From Branchiostoma floridae (taxonomy: Eukaryota > Chordata > Leptocardii > Amphioxiformes > Branchiostomatidae), in contig NC_049983.1 of the NCBI RefSeq assembly GCF_000003815.2, positions 813,137 through 877,136 of the forward strand: a stretch of DNA of 64,000 bases, read 5' to 3'. The translations under genes and the position numbers were made by a program. The notes under the pieces were generated by a model. That model was not told the DNA's origin. It was given only the letters and a program-made list of their open reading frames with translations, and searched no databases. Of the stretch, positions 26,001 through 36,999 are shown piece by piece; positions within the stretch are counted from its first letter, which is position 1; the number at the start of each line of letters is the position of its first letter.

Positions 26001-29000
26001 ACGTTCTTGGTCTCTATGTAAAAAGAAATCCAGCGGTGAGCCAAAGATTTCACGCCGAAAACGGGGTTACCTGAGGTCGCACGAAACAAACGCACGCTCG
26101 TGGAAACTAGTGACGGCGCGGCCTTGTAAAACCCGACCGATTCGATAAATGATAAATTTTAGTAAAATCATCGGGCAAAATAGAAAAAAAAACACAAGGT
26201 GTGATGGCGCCGTTATTTTGTCCTCTGGAAAAACTACTAGCATTTGATGCGGGAGGGCGCAACATCGATCGCACGAGGTAGGCATTCTTTATTCAATGTC
26301 GGAAAAAAATTGGCAGGATTTTTCCATGGGCTGACGAGCTCACTGGCTAGAGCCCTGTTTGGAAGCATCAAAAACCCAAAATTTTCATATAGACATGACT
26401 GAACAAATAATACCCGGGCCAGATCACGGACTGCTGATTCCCCGAGCTATAGTTATAACATATTTTTGGGGGAGGGCGGACGTCGATTACTGAAAAACGG
26501 GAGTAAAAAAGGCAACCGGCATCCAATCTCAAGGGCATAATTTTCCTCTCAAATTGCAGGAAATTCTGTTTTAGAGGGTTTGAAAATCCAAATTTTCCCG
26601 GAGGAGCATGCCCCCGGACCCCTGCCCCGACGCTGTGAAAAAATCCTGGCGAGAACACTGGCGAGATCACTGGCGCCCCCGTGACCTGACGTCTATATTA
26701 AGATTATTTTATCGGTTGTTTTTCTACCCGTTTGATTATGCCTGTCGGGGGGGAGGGCCATGTTGATTTTTTTGAGGTGGAGGGGGAGGGTCACGTTAGA
26801 TTTTTTTGAGATGGGGGGGAGGGCCATCAAAAATTTTTTTGATCCGACTTCCAATGCACCAGCCCTCCCCCCCCGATAAATATCGTACGGTCCCTTAGGT
26901 GCACCAGTGCACCTAATCCCAAAATGAATNNNNNNNNNNNNNNNNNNNNNNNNNNNNNNNNNNNNNNNNNNNNNNNNNNNNNNNNNNNNNNNNNNNNNNN
27001 NNNNNNNNNNNNNNNNNNNNNNNNNNNNNTATCGTACGGTCCCTTAGGTGCACCAGTGCACCTAATCCCAAAAATGAATTTGGAGCCCCGACGACGAACA
27101 AAAATTGCTTTTTCTCCAGGTGTGATTGTGCTGGCTGACAACAAATCATAGCTGTCATTGTTTTATGTATGATCATGTATATATTACTATATTCTCTGTA
27201 CAATGTTATGTGAATGTTGATAAAGGATGAACAAAAAAAAATTGTTTTTTCTCCAGGTGAGATTGTGCTTGCTGACCTGATTGACAGCGACTCGTGGCGG
27301 CTGTGGCCGTCAGGTGACCGCCGGCTGATGAAAGATAAGCAGGTGTACCGCGAGCTGAAGGAGGTGACAGCAGAGGCTCTGGACGAGGTGAAGAGGAACT
27401 TCCAGTGGGTCGCCGAGAGGGTCAAGGTAGGAAATGTCCCTTCTTTGATTGGTCTGTCTGTGCTTACTTTCGCCATATCAGATGGTAGAATTCTTTGCTT
27501 TTACCCACGCTGCTTTGTGAGTGCGAGTGGATCGGAAATGCTGGCAGACTAGTAATGTCACTAGTAAAAGGTTGATTGTTGAGTACTTGTACATTGTTGA
27601 AGTAGCAAATTTCAGTTGTAAGATAGCCATTTTGTGAAAGATACCAAGTATAACACTAGTGCACCTTTATCCGCGGGGTAACCTATATCCGTTGTTTTTC
27701 AAAACAGGGTGTTTAGGCACATCAAGCCGACGGGTGATTAACTGGTTTTATAAACTGCAATATACTGAAAATATTGCAATTTGAAAACAGCGTCCATCGA
27801 TGTGATATCCTCAAGTACCCTGTTTTAAAAGCAACGGATATAGGTCACCCAACGAATATAGCTGAACTAGCATTACATGAACAAATAGAATTGCAAACAT
27901 TTTTTCAGTCAACTATATATAAGAATTATACTTTGGCACCCCTTTACATCTACATGTACATCATAAATACCAACACAGGAAATGTAATGTTGTCCATATA
28001 AGTCCAGGCTGAGTAACATTTCCCTGTTGTTAACCCCCAGCTGCTGCAGACCAAGCCCAGTGCCCAGGTGGTCGTGCTGATGGGGTCAGCCACGGACTTG
28101 GAGCACGGGCAGAAGATCAGTAAAGGGTGCCAGGCACTGGGCATTCCCTGCGACGTCAGGGTCAGCTCTGCACACAAGGGCACCGAGGAGACCATCAGGA
28201 TCCTAAGGGAGTATGAAGGTTTGTTTGTTTGTTGTTTGTTTTTTTGTAGAAATGATGCCAGGGACTGGGCATCCCCTGTGACGTGAGGGCCCTCTGACTG
28301 GAGATCCTGATCAAATTGATAACCTTTTAGAAACCATTTTAACTTTTGTCTAATATTTTATAGGTGGTAACACAGCCACATACAACTATTTTATGTATAG
28401 CATAGAACCTATATGTAGTTCGTACTAGATTAATGTGAGTTGTAAGTTGTCTGATATAAGCTTTGGCCTACATTGTACATTGTGTCTTTCATTCTTGTAT
28501 AGCCTCGAATCTACATGTACAGCATTAGATTAAAGATACAGTGTATACCCAGTTACGTTATACAATGTACATTACTTTGCCTTACATTGTACCTGTTACT
28601 GTGGTTGTGCAATAAACTTTGACTTGACTTAATAGGGCTAGTACAGGTAGATCAAAAATTCTTGAACCCTGCTTTCTCACAACCCTAATGTTCTGTCCCC
28701 TCCAGGAGAAGGTATCCCGTGCGTGTTTGTCGCCATCGCGGGGCGCAGTAACGGGCTGGGACCAGTCCTGTCTGGTAACACGTCCTACCCGGTCATCAAC
28801 TGCCCCCCTGTGAAGGCCGACTGGGGAGCCCAGGACATCTGGTCCTCTCTCAGGCTGCCGTCAGGTCAGAACATGTTCCCCAAACTTTTTAAGTGAGACA
28901 GACCAATCTTTTCTCTGATGCAGTTCACTGCAAAAGCTATCTACTGGTATAGATACTCAAATACAATTCAAACGCTACAACTGAAAAAGAACTGAGATTT

Positions 29001-29778
29001 ATTTACAGACGTACATTTCAAGTGACATCCATCACTCTTCTTCAGCGTCACTAGAATGAACTGGTGGAAACATTGCGCTGAAGAAGAGTGATGGATGTCA
29101 CTCAAAACGTACGGAAGTTAACCTCCATTTTTTATCCAGTTGTAGATATTGAGTTGTATTTGAAAGTTGTTAACCTGAATGTCTAACCTTCATAAATGTA
29201 CTGGTGTAGGTAAAACCTTTGCGACTGTTTGTGTTGTGATCCCTGATGACACTGCCTTCAGGTGCAGCACATGGATTTGTGAGAAGTTTTACTTCTCTGA
29301 TAAGTCACTTTTTCATGCGTGGGCACCTATTCTAGGCCCATTGTAAGCAATCCTTTGGACAACCATGTTTGTTGTGTTGTGATATCCTTACAGTTGTAGC
29401 TGCATAACAGATAGATTCTTGGCATGTGGCTGACTTTTGAGAGGTACTATTTAAAGCAAAAACAGATTACATTCATCTGTTCAAATAGTTAAACCTTTCT
29501 ATCCAACATTTGGGACAAGATGCACTGAAACAACATTCTATAAAACAAGACTAGTGTATCAATTGTTCAGTAGCAATGTTTCACTGAGTGACCTTGTATC
29601 TGTGCTGTTCCTAGGTCTTGGCTGTTCGACCGTGCTGTCCCCCGACGCGGCTGTCCTGGCGGCTGCCCAGATCCTGTCGCTGTCCGATCACATGATCTGG
29701 TCCCGCCTGCGCTGCAAGCAGCTGTACACCTACCTCGGGCTCAAGGACTCTGACAAGGAAGTCCGCAAGGACAAGTAA
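23077..29778 (+). CDS. PAICS: Bifunctional SAICAR synthetase / AIR carboxylase (purine synthesis)
   Basis: Coding exons are 23077-23274, 23798-23976, 24824-25028, 27257-27426, 28041-28218, 28706-28864 and 29615-29778. All phases agree, and the reading ends in TAA. About 417 residues are visible against about 425 in vertebrates, so only a short first exon is missing, probably in the 21910-22701 gap. The N-terminal SAICAR synthetase part shows [36 protein letters not shown] and [10 protein letters not shown]. The C-terminal class II AIR carboxylase part shows [25 protein letters not shown] and [20 protein letters not shown]. The enzyme carries out two successive steps of IMP synthesis in the cytosol. 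Its introns hold several transposons and two broken copies of its own exons. PPAT, the divergent neighbour in vertebrates, is not seen. Confidence 0.97.
24244..24455 (+). mobile_element. TACTGTAAATGCA-family MITE, copy C (best preserved)
   Basis: It is bounded by TACTGTAAATGCATTTAAG and TTTCTGCATTTACAGTA and is rich in TTCGCGGTGG and CCGCGAA words in both orientations. It lies in a PAICS intron. Confidence 0.9.
24573..24746. mobile_element. Tigger/pogo-like MITE
   Basis: The ends are CAGTGGAAGCCAGTTAATTG and its near reverse complement CAATTAAGCGGCTTCTACTG, flanked by TA on both sides. TA duplication and CAGT ends fit the Tc1/mariner-pogo (Tigger) group. It lies in a PAICS intron. Confidence 0.85.
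25307..26894. mobile_element. Harbinger-like element with TTA duplication hosting a nested hAT
   Basis: Inverted ends GGGACYGTACGATATTTATC and G-rich repeats with GGAGGGCTGGTGC are present at both sides, flanked by TTA at 25304-25306 and 26895-26897. G-rich GGGGGAGGGCCATGTTA units repeat near each end. The centre (25585-26660) is a hAT element, so this one was in place first. It lies in PAICS intron 3, just upstream of a gap. Confidence 0.75.
25585..26660 (-). mobile_element. Internally deleted reverse copy of the 19776-21677 hAT element
   Basis: It starts CAGCGTTCCCGCCAGGCATA and ends CCTGGCGAGAACACTG. Shared blocks include GGGAGGGCGCAACATCGAT, GCAGAAAAGGGGCCGCAATA and GGGACGTCTTTTCTGGCTAC in reverse order relative to the first copy. 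The segment equivalent to about 20810-21560 is absent. Clean TSDs are not seen. Confidence 0.85.
26930..27029. other. Nominal 100-N gap between overlapping contig ends
   Basis: The ~49 bases before the gap (from TATCGTACGGTCCC at 26881) are repeated immediately after it (27030), differing by one A in a run. The two contigs therefore overlap, and the gap is probably not real. Confidence 0.8.
27096..27151 (+). pseudogene. Truncated copy of the 5' edge of PAICS exon 4
   Basis: TTTTTCTCCAGGTGTGATTG and GTGCTGGCTGAC parallel the real acceptor and exon start at 27241-27272. Read in the real phase it gives GVIVLAD, then NKS and a TAG at 27149-27151. No donor follows. The copy keeps a good pyrimidine tract and AG, so it could act as a decoy acceptor. 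Confidence 0.75.
27656..27868. mobile_element. MITE with CCGYGGGGTAAC ends (copy 2)
   Basis: CTAGTGCACCTTTATCCGCG at the left pairs with the right end, whose reverse complement starts GCTAGTTCAGCTATATTCG. The subterminal words CTATATCCGTTG and CAACGGATATAGG also pair. Same family as 4914-5117. It lies in a PAICS intron. Confidence 0.7.
28256..28290 (+). pseudogene. Fragment copy of PAICS exon 5 in the next intron
   Basis: TGCCAGGGACTGGGCATCCC and CTGTGACGTGAGGG match exon text at 28129-28160 ([11 protein letters not shown]). It reads [13 protein letters not shown] and then a stop. A TTTTTTTGTAG sits just before it. Confidence 0.7.
28575..28632 (+). mobile_element. Retroelement tail ending in TTGAC repeats
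   Basis: CATTGTACCTGTTACTGTGG, then TTGTGCAATAAACTTTGACTTGACTT, matches the tail at 10706-10780. Confidence 0.6.
29009..29112. repeat. Hairpin with ~38-bp arms in the last PAICS intron
   Basis: GTGACATCCATCACTCTTCT and its reverse complement face each other, with ACGTAC words at both outer ends and a ~28-base loop. A related GTGATGGATGTCACT word lies near 25060. It is probably a small MITE. Confidence 0.75.
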
Positions 29779-30376
29779 CATCCAAGTCTTCAACTGTGCA
29801 TTACAATGCAACGCAATGCAGACTTTATTTAGAAGCTAGTTTTCCAGTAGATTCCTATGTGGTAGAGTGTAAGGTGCCCCTTTGCATTCCATGCATAAAT
29901 TTGCCTTACTTTAAATGCGTAAATTTGGCTTTAAGTCTTTATTACAAAATGCAGTAACCAGCTTAGGAGCTTAAAGCATTTGCTTGTATCTTTCAGTGGC
30001 AATGAGAAACTTGTTTTCCAGTAAATGCATAAATCTGGCTTCAAGCCTTGGTTAATGCAGTTAAGGTTGTCTGTATTTTTCAGCAGTTAAAAGTCGTTTT
30101 TCCAAAATAATAGCTTTTGGTAGAAGTGTGCCTGTGCTTTCTTTGGTTTGCTACGATCTGGCTTCAACTACGATCTGGCTTCAACTAAGTTCAAGTCTAA
30201 GAAATTGAAGTAGCTAGCTTTTCAACTGTCTAGAATCATGTTTCCAATATTAGACATGATGCCATGTACTTGCCTGGTATTAGAACCTTGGAGCTGACCA
30301 GAAGTATTGAATACAAGTTTGCAAGTATCATATTACATTTATGTACCAGTTTGTCATGGGTCATGTATGGTATTGA

Positions 30377-30382
30377 AATAAA
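30377..30382 (+). terminator. PAICS: PAICS polyadenylation signal AATAAA
   Basis: AATAAATGTCTGCAG lies about 600 bases after the PAICS stop, and a GT-rich stretch (CTGTTGTTTG) follows. The intervening 3' UTR has no other clear signal. Confidence 0.65.
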
Positions 30383-30993
30383 TGTCTGCAGTCCAAGTCT
30401 TTTTGTACTACTGTTGTTTGTTTTACTTGATTGATGGTCGATATGTTAGTATCTTCAAAGTACAAATGTAGTAGCTTTTCTGGTCTCTTTTGAAATAACA
30501 GACCACTCCCTGTCAGTTACAGGATTTTTCTAAGGTTATGTGCGCTGAACATGCACCTTGAACCTTTGGTAAAAAAAAACATCTCCATTCAAATTTATTG
30601 GAGGCACAAGGCAGTATCAAAAGCAGGCCAAGCAGTGTCTAATGAGCACCTGGTGGCTAATGAACACTGCTTGGCCAGCATTTTGACAGCAGTCTGATTG
30701 ACTCTATAATGTCACTAAATTAACATGATCACCATTTTCACCAAATTCCTCTGGTTGGTGTAGGAATTTTTCCGGTAAGTACCAGCCAGTTTCTGTCAGC
30801 CTTTTTGCCAAAAGGTTTCTTCTATAGAAAGGTTCATAAAAAATCATAAAATGTAGCTTGCTTTGGCAGGTGGATACTTTACATTCTATGGTATGGCCTT
30901 CCAAAATCTATTTTCTCCATGTCTGCACATAACTAAAGAAAAAAAGTGGAATTCTTTAGATAAAGAGTTATCAGTACTTTTTTTCCATGTATA

Positions 30994-31627
30994 CAGGGGT
31001 GCCTAAGCATTTGCACGAACCCTATGAAATTCGTACGAATATTATGTGATACACACGAATCACTATACGAAAACGCACGAATATTATGAAATTCGCACGA
31101 ATCACTATGCAAAAACGCACGAATATTATGAAATTCGCACGAATCACTATGTGATTCACACGAACCTTATGAGATTTGCACGATCCTTATGCGAAATTGC
31201 GCAACCACTGCCGGGGTCACGTGACAGACGGAGCGGGATTTTCAAGATGGCGGCTTTGATCGGCGGCGACGGAAAATACGATGTAACACGCCGAAATGAA
31301 GCAAAACAGTAGCTCGCAGGCTATCAAATACATCTTTGCGACGGTAAATGTCCATTCCATACCTTTAAATATAAATATCACGGGTAGAAACGCTCAAAAT
31401 CATGCCTCCTCCGGGACGCCGTTTTAATGCATAAGGATCGTGCAAATCTCATAAGGTTCGTGTGAATCACATAGTGATTCGTGCGAATTTCATAATATTC
31501 GTGCGTTTTTGCATAGTGATTCGTGCGAATTTCATAATATTCGTGCGTTTTCGCATAGTGATTCGTGTGTATCACATAATATTCGTACGAATTTCATAGG
31601 GTTCGTGCAAATGCTTAGGCACCCCTG
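30994..31627. mobile_element. Fold-back element with 199-bp arms and 5-bp target duplication
   Basis: Arms 30994-31192 and 31429-31627 are reverse complements with only one mismatch noticed. The ends are CAGGGGTGCCTAAGCATTTG. It is flanked by GTATA at 30989-30993 and 31628-31632. Each arm is itself built of repeated ACGAATATTATGAAATTCGC and ACGAATCACTATG units. The 236-bp core (31193-31428) has AAGATGGCGGC and no ORF. The superfamily is not certain. Confidence 0.9.
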
Positions 31628-31632
31628 GTATA

Positions 31633-33337
31633 GCTTTGAACAAATTCTCGTAACCCCGACCAATACATTCAGACGAACAGGGTCTGCTGTACATGTCTTT
31701 CGACTTTTAATTTCTTGCACTGAATACAAGGAACTTAACGTACATGTAATAATAATGAGAAAACATCCCACCATGCAGGACTTGCAGTTGTGACTTGGTT
31801 CTGGTTGACACAAACCTTATAATACATTACAAACAGTAAGTGTAGTGGAGAAATTCATTGGAGAACAAAAAACACAGAAGAAGGCAACCATCTCTTCAAG
31901 TCATCTTGCGTCCTTTCGAACAAATGCAAAATCAGCTATAGCTCAGGCATTGGCAATTGGTTTTCTCAAGCTGATTTAGAAGTCAGATGTTTTAGAAACT
32001 TGACAGAATTATTTTTGTATGGGCATGCCATGTCGTTTTTAACTTCGAAGTCTAGAATCAGAAAACCCGACTGCCTTTACTGTATGCTTCAGTTGGGCAC
32101 AAGAAACTCAAAGAAAAGTCATTAAGAATTTTGGACATCAACCTGCACAACGTAGTGTCCAAAAGGCTGAAATCTGAACTTTATGCATAGTTGGACAACA
32201 GCAAAGCACTGCATTGGAACAGTAGATAACTTTGGTGGAGCCTGGTACTTTTCCGTACTTCTATCCCCGATTAAAAAAAAAAAAAACTGAACATGTTCAA
32301 GAACTTTAACAGTTTCCCTCATTATTTGGGCCTGCAAATTGAGCAGAAAATTCACAACGACCATGAAGCAAGTTTCTGAGTGTATGTTACAGCCAAGGTA
32401 GCAACTACAACTATCCACAGCCGTGTTGTGGACCAGCATATCAGTAAAAGACCATCTGTGATCGGAAACACCGGAGCGTAGGTTACAGCCAGCCAGATGA
32501 GGTACAACAAAAAGTAGAAGAAATAATCACCCATCATAGAATCTACACATTAATGATAATACAAAACAATAACAAAAGGATGATACAATAGTAACACAAA
32601 TGCTATGCATATACCAAATTAGGGCAGACAACACAAAACTCATTTCTACTGCATCTATTAGCGAAGCAAAGCTTGCATTGTACTTTCATGCACGACAAAC
32701 TGGACCAAAAAAACAACTTCTCTGTCATGCATGTCACACTCCATTTCTTACCATCCCAAGATACTTGGATCAATATTTTTCACTCTCTCATCTTTCTGGT
32801 AGTACAAGAGTACACCATTTATTCCAACTCAAATACATCTATGTAATCTCTGACATTGAAAGGATCAACATGAAGGAAAAGAGGTCTGAATTATTTTTTT
32901 TTAAGCCTGGCAAAGCTACATGCCACCTAAACCTCTCCTCACCTAACACAAAAGCAAACAGTTACATTCTGTGCCTACCCAAGAACGCAGACAAGACACG
33001 TGCTGCAAGGCTTGCTAACCCAGAGATAGGGTCAGATCTTCTCATAAACATAGGAGTATACAGAATCGTTAATTCGGCTAGAAGTCTATGACGCGGGTTT
33101 CTGGTATCAATATTGTTTATCCCAGCCGTATACAGGTTACTCCTGTAGCACATTTATGTACAGAAACCTCTAGGGCTAGTTCCCACGACAGTCGTATCAA
33201 TTTTTTTCTCGTGACTTGAACTTCCGACTGTTTCATGATACACGTAGGCAACACAGAAAAGTCGCCTTTTTTTTTTAACAAGCAAGGTAGAACTGCAAGC
33301 ATTGAATGGGTTGAAATTTTGTTTTGTTTTGTTTTTT
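31633..33337. other. No gene recognised
   Basis: AT-rich sequence with a poly-A run near 32275 and no exon I can support. A minus-strand hydrophobic frame (32352-32537) and a 163-codon plus-strand frame (32600-33091) are open but show no recognisable motif. Confidence 0.5.
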
Positions 33338-33437
33338 NNNNNNNNNNNNNNNNNNNNNNNNNNNNNNNNNNNNNNNNNNNNNNNNNNNNNNNNNNNNNNN
33401 NNNNNNNNNNNNNNNNNNNNNNNNNNNNNNNNNNNNN

Positions 33438-35124
33438 GCACTGTACGATTTAAATGAGACACGGGGTCACCGTGCAAAAACAGCTCGTCTAGGCGGTGCG
33501 GCGAGCAGGACAAGCTTTTCTCAGCTAAGAGAGCTCGTGTCCAATTACAGGTTCCTGCGTATCGGCCAATGTCAGCGCCAGAGTACAATAATGAAGCAGG
33601 CAGTGACCAGTGTACATGTGTAGCCATTCGACGTATTTTTTTCAAGGGGAGGGGCCAGGGCATGTATCGTCTGACTTACGGGCGTCCTGCCGGGTCTAAT
33701 TATATAATTATCCACTACAAGCTGCACGGACAGTACAAGATTGTCTACTGGGGATTGTCAGAACTTTGCCGCAATTACACGGTAATAATTGGGAACAATT
33801 CCAGCAAAACTTATCATGAGGCATGTATGGACCCCACAGGCACTGTCCACCAAATGATACGTATTTGTCGCCATTATTTGACATATGGTACCATGTCTAG
33901 AATATTCTACATTGTATGACAATGTACACTCCTGTACAATAGAGTTCATAACAACAGCAGCAAGGAGATTTAGGAAGAAGCTACAATGGACCGAAAACGT
34001 CACCGATTCTCCCAGACACTATCTACATTTAGTCCTTTTTACCAGGTACCCTCCGAAAGACATGCCATTACGGGGTCTGCGAGCGTTTTTCCGCCAGGCT
34101 TGGCCAGCTGTGTTGATTCATGGTTTAACTTTCTTTGCCCTATTAATCAGCGATGAACGTTGTTAGTAAATTATACGTGAAGCGTAATTAGCCACTTTCA
34201 TTCTACAGAACGTTGTTATCTAGAACGCATCGTTAAGCGGTACTGACAAATTCCCCATATACCGAACCTAATCGCCCGGTTCTCCAAACGTCACAATAAA
34301 ATACCCGGTTGTGTCGCTGAACTGATATTACAATAAGATAAATACAGGCAGGTTCGTAGCTGTGAACACGGGCTGACTAAAACATGTCCTGAAACATGGG
34401 CCCTGCAATTTTACACCTTTTCCTTTGCAGTGCTTAGTGCTGTCAATCATAAAAGTAGATCACGAACTACAATGTATGGTGAAATTAAATCAAAGGTTGG
34501 GCTTCTGGAAATCTGTTCACAAAATAAATGACCACAAGCCTGCTGACAGAAAGTTACGTGCGACCGCATCTGTTCCACCATACATGTAGGACCTGCAAAT
34601 TATGTTAGGATTGCTAGTAGAGCAATCGTGTGGAATTTCTCTGAAGGAAGCGACCTTTGACCTCACTGAGCGACATCCGCTGACTCGGTCGGCCGGGCTC
34701 GCCTTTCGCTTATTATTTCATCCATAAATTTACTGAATTTAGTAGTCATCAAGGGCTTCTACCTAGCGTACAGGGTGTCTAAACTACCGAGGCACCCGAA
34801 TCTGCCAGCAATCAATGCGGAACCGCCGGATTGCCCAGGGAATCGGCCTCTAAAACGCATCAACACGCCGGGCGAGCTGTCCGAACACCACGCCATCGAT
34901 CTAGCCACTTTCGACGGTCAGCAGCGCGCTCCACCCGGGACTCCGAAACATCACGTCACTGAAACTCGGACTCAGAAGACCTGCAGATTCCACGGGGGAC
35001 ATACCCGCTCTCGTCGGGGCCGTACAGTCTAACCAGAGACCAAGCGACTGGAACGACCGCCCCCCACCTCAACATGTCCACCGAACTCAGGCGTATTTTC
35101 GCGCCCTTTTCGTTCTCGCGAGAC
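33438..35124 (+). repeat. Direct duplication, copy 1 (of 37000-38662)
   Basis: The sequence from GTACGATTTAAATGAGAC to TTCGTTCTCGCGAGA is repeated about 3.56 kb downstream with few differences, mainly small indels near 33470, 33650 and 33735. Copy 1 begins exactly at a gap edge and copy 2 ends exactly at another. Both contain the same 85-codon frame (34775-35032 and 38314-38571), which is Pro/Arg-rich and not recognised. Either a recent tandem duplication or two haplotypes placed side by side. Confidence 0.9.
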
Positions 35125-36999
35125 GTCCGTGATCTCGTCCATGTTCCCACTTGTTCCCACCGGCGGCAACTTCGTAAACATCATCAAACGGCACTTAATT
35201 ACTACCCATCCTCTCCCCCTCCCGGGACCCAGACAGTAGGAAGTCGGTGTGCACCTTCAGCAGCATGCTGAAGACCCTCGGGACCCCCCACTTCGCAGCA
35301 CTCCAGCTAGAGCTACGCGCCGTTGCATCCGCTCTCGGGTTAGCCTCTAGGCTGCGCGCAAGTGCCAGGCGGAGTCTTGCAGTGCGATCTTCAACAGCTC
35401 GGGCCCGCACCCCTAACACTACTGACTCTGCGTTCCTTCATCGTCGACAACTCAAGGAGACAAGCTCCAGCAGTGTGCCGAAGACCCTTAGGACCCCTCA
35501 CTTCGCAGTACCAAGTTAGACTCACCGCGCCGACGCACCTGTTTCCGGCCCGAGTCTACGCTGTTCGACAGTGCCCAGCGGCGTTCTGCAGGGCGATCTT
35601 CACCATTCCTGAACTGTACTTTTATATACTCTTCTAATTAACTACAATAACAATACTACCCTCTCCACACATTTCCGCGGTTTGGGACCTGCGGGCAAAC
35701 TTGACCAGTGCTTCGAGTATCAATCAGCCGCCGGACACGTTGAGAGGTCCACGTAGTGGTACTTTCTTTTAGAGACAAAGTGGTCTATACCGTCACTATT
35801 GCTTTGACATCCCTTTTCAAAAAAGGTAGTTCGTTCATGAAATCCAATTAAAAATTTCTAACTGCTTGCCACAGAGATAAACGCTAAAGGTGTAAAAAGA
35901 TGAACTTCAAATTATCCAACTCCCGCTTGGCTCTTTATCACAGATGATCTTAGGTACCATGCGGTAAAAGTGTATCTAGCAATGACAGCGCTTTTGTATG
36001 TATGACGATTCAACACGCATTCAAGTGTAACTGATTCAACCTGATGCTTCGGGAGAAGGGGCTAACTTTTCACAGGTTACAGAGAGCCTTTCTAATTACG
36101 GGTCCCTATCTACCCACCAATGACAGAGCCCGAGTATAACAAGTAAGCACCCAGTCGTGCATAAGCCATCCAACCGGTTTTGTCGGGGGTGGGGGGTAGG
36201 GGGGGGGGGCGTGTGGTGGAGTGTAGAGTGAAGCTTGATGGGCATGTTGTCGGGTCGGGCATTCACAATTATTTGTGCCAACAGTGCAAGTCAGAGCGAG
36301 TCTCTACGGTAACATCAAAATGTTGTCTGTTGCCGCTTTTAAACAGCAACAAGGCAAGAGTACTAGAAAACCTGATGTCGAGACAAATGTGCGCTAAAGA
36401 GTACTTGCCACTCCAGCAAGTCTGACCTTTGCAGTCATCTTCTCACTCTCTTCCTGACTATCAAGTAACCACCTGCGCGAACACACACCAACGCAAACAA
36501 ACAAGCCAAAAATATGGAGTCACCGACATCAAATGCTTGTTCATAAAGCTTAGTGGAATCAAGTGTGACGATAGTGCTGGTATTCAATATACTGCTACGT
36601 CAAACGCCTGACCTTGGCGTGCCGCCAAAAATTACAAACTACAGAAGCAGTCGGTTCGACCGGTTGCGTTCTCGGCTATTGTCGGCAGGCGGCGACCGCA
36701 CCACACAGTGTGGCGTGCTGCAAGATTACTGCGGCCAACGCGCCAGTTGATCGGGTCCCTGATTATCTGTGAGCCGCCCGGGCGGCTCTACTGCCTCGGG
36801 GGACCAGCGCTAGTCTATTCTGACACACAGGGTAGAGCAGAGCCGTCCGTATGCAGCGCCATTTCTTAACTATTACATACTACATTCACGCCGTGATCTG
36901 ATGATCGGTGTATTCTATTCTATTCTATTGATTAGGGTCCCTTTCCTATATTATTCTAAAGGAGCGGATGAAGTGTGCACTATGCCCAAATACAGGCAT
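35125..36999. other. No gene recognised; GC-rich block with diverged internal repeat
   Basis: Two diverged copies of a segment containing GAAGACCCTYRGGACCCC and CACTTCGCAG occur near 35275 and 35480. A GAGCCGCCCGGGCGGCTC palindrome lies near 36770, and a TTCTA pentamer run near 36910. Confidence 0.45.

Noticed and set aside
32122-32537. Minus-strand hydrophobic frames that could be a membrane exon
   Set aside because: Short, no recognisable family, overlapping frames both open; no splice partner found.
32600-33091. 163-codon open frame on the plus strand
   Set aside because: No motif, odd composition (many rare-looking Cys/His/Lys mixes), no splice or Kozak context, in AT-rich non-coding sequence.
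34775-35032. 85-codon Pro/Arg-rich frame, identical at 38314-38571
   Set aside because: Identity between copies only reflects the duplication; it begins at GTG, not ATG, and shows no domain.
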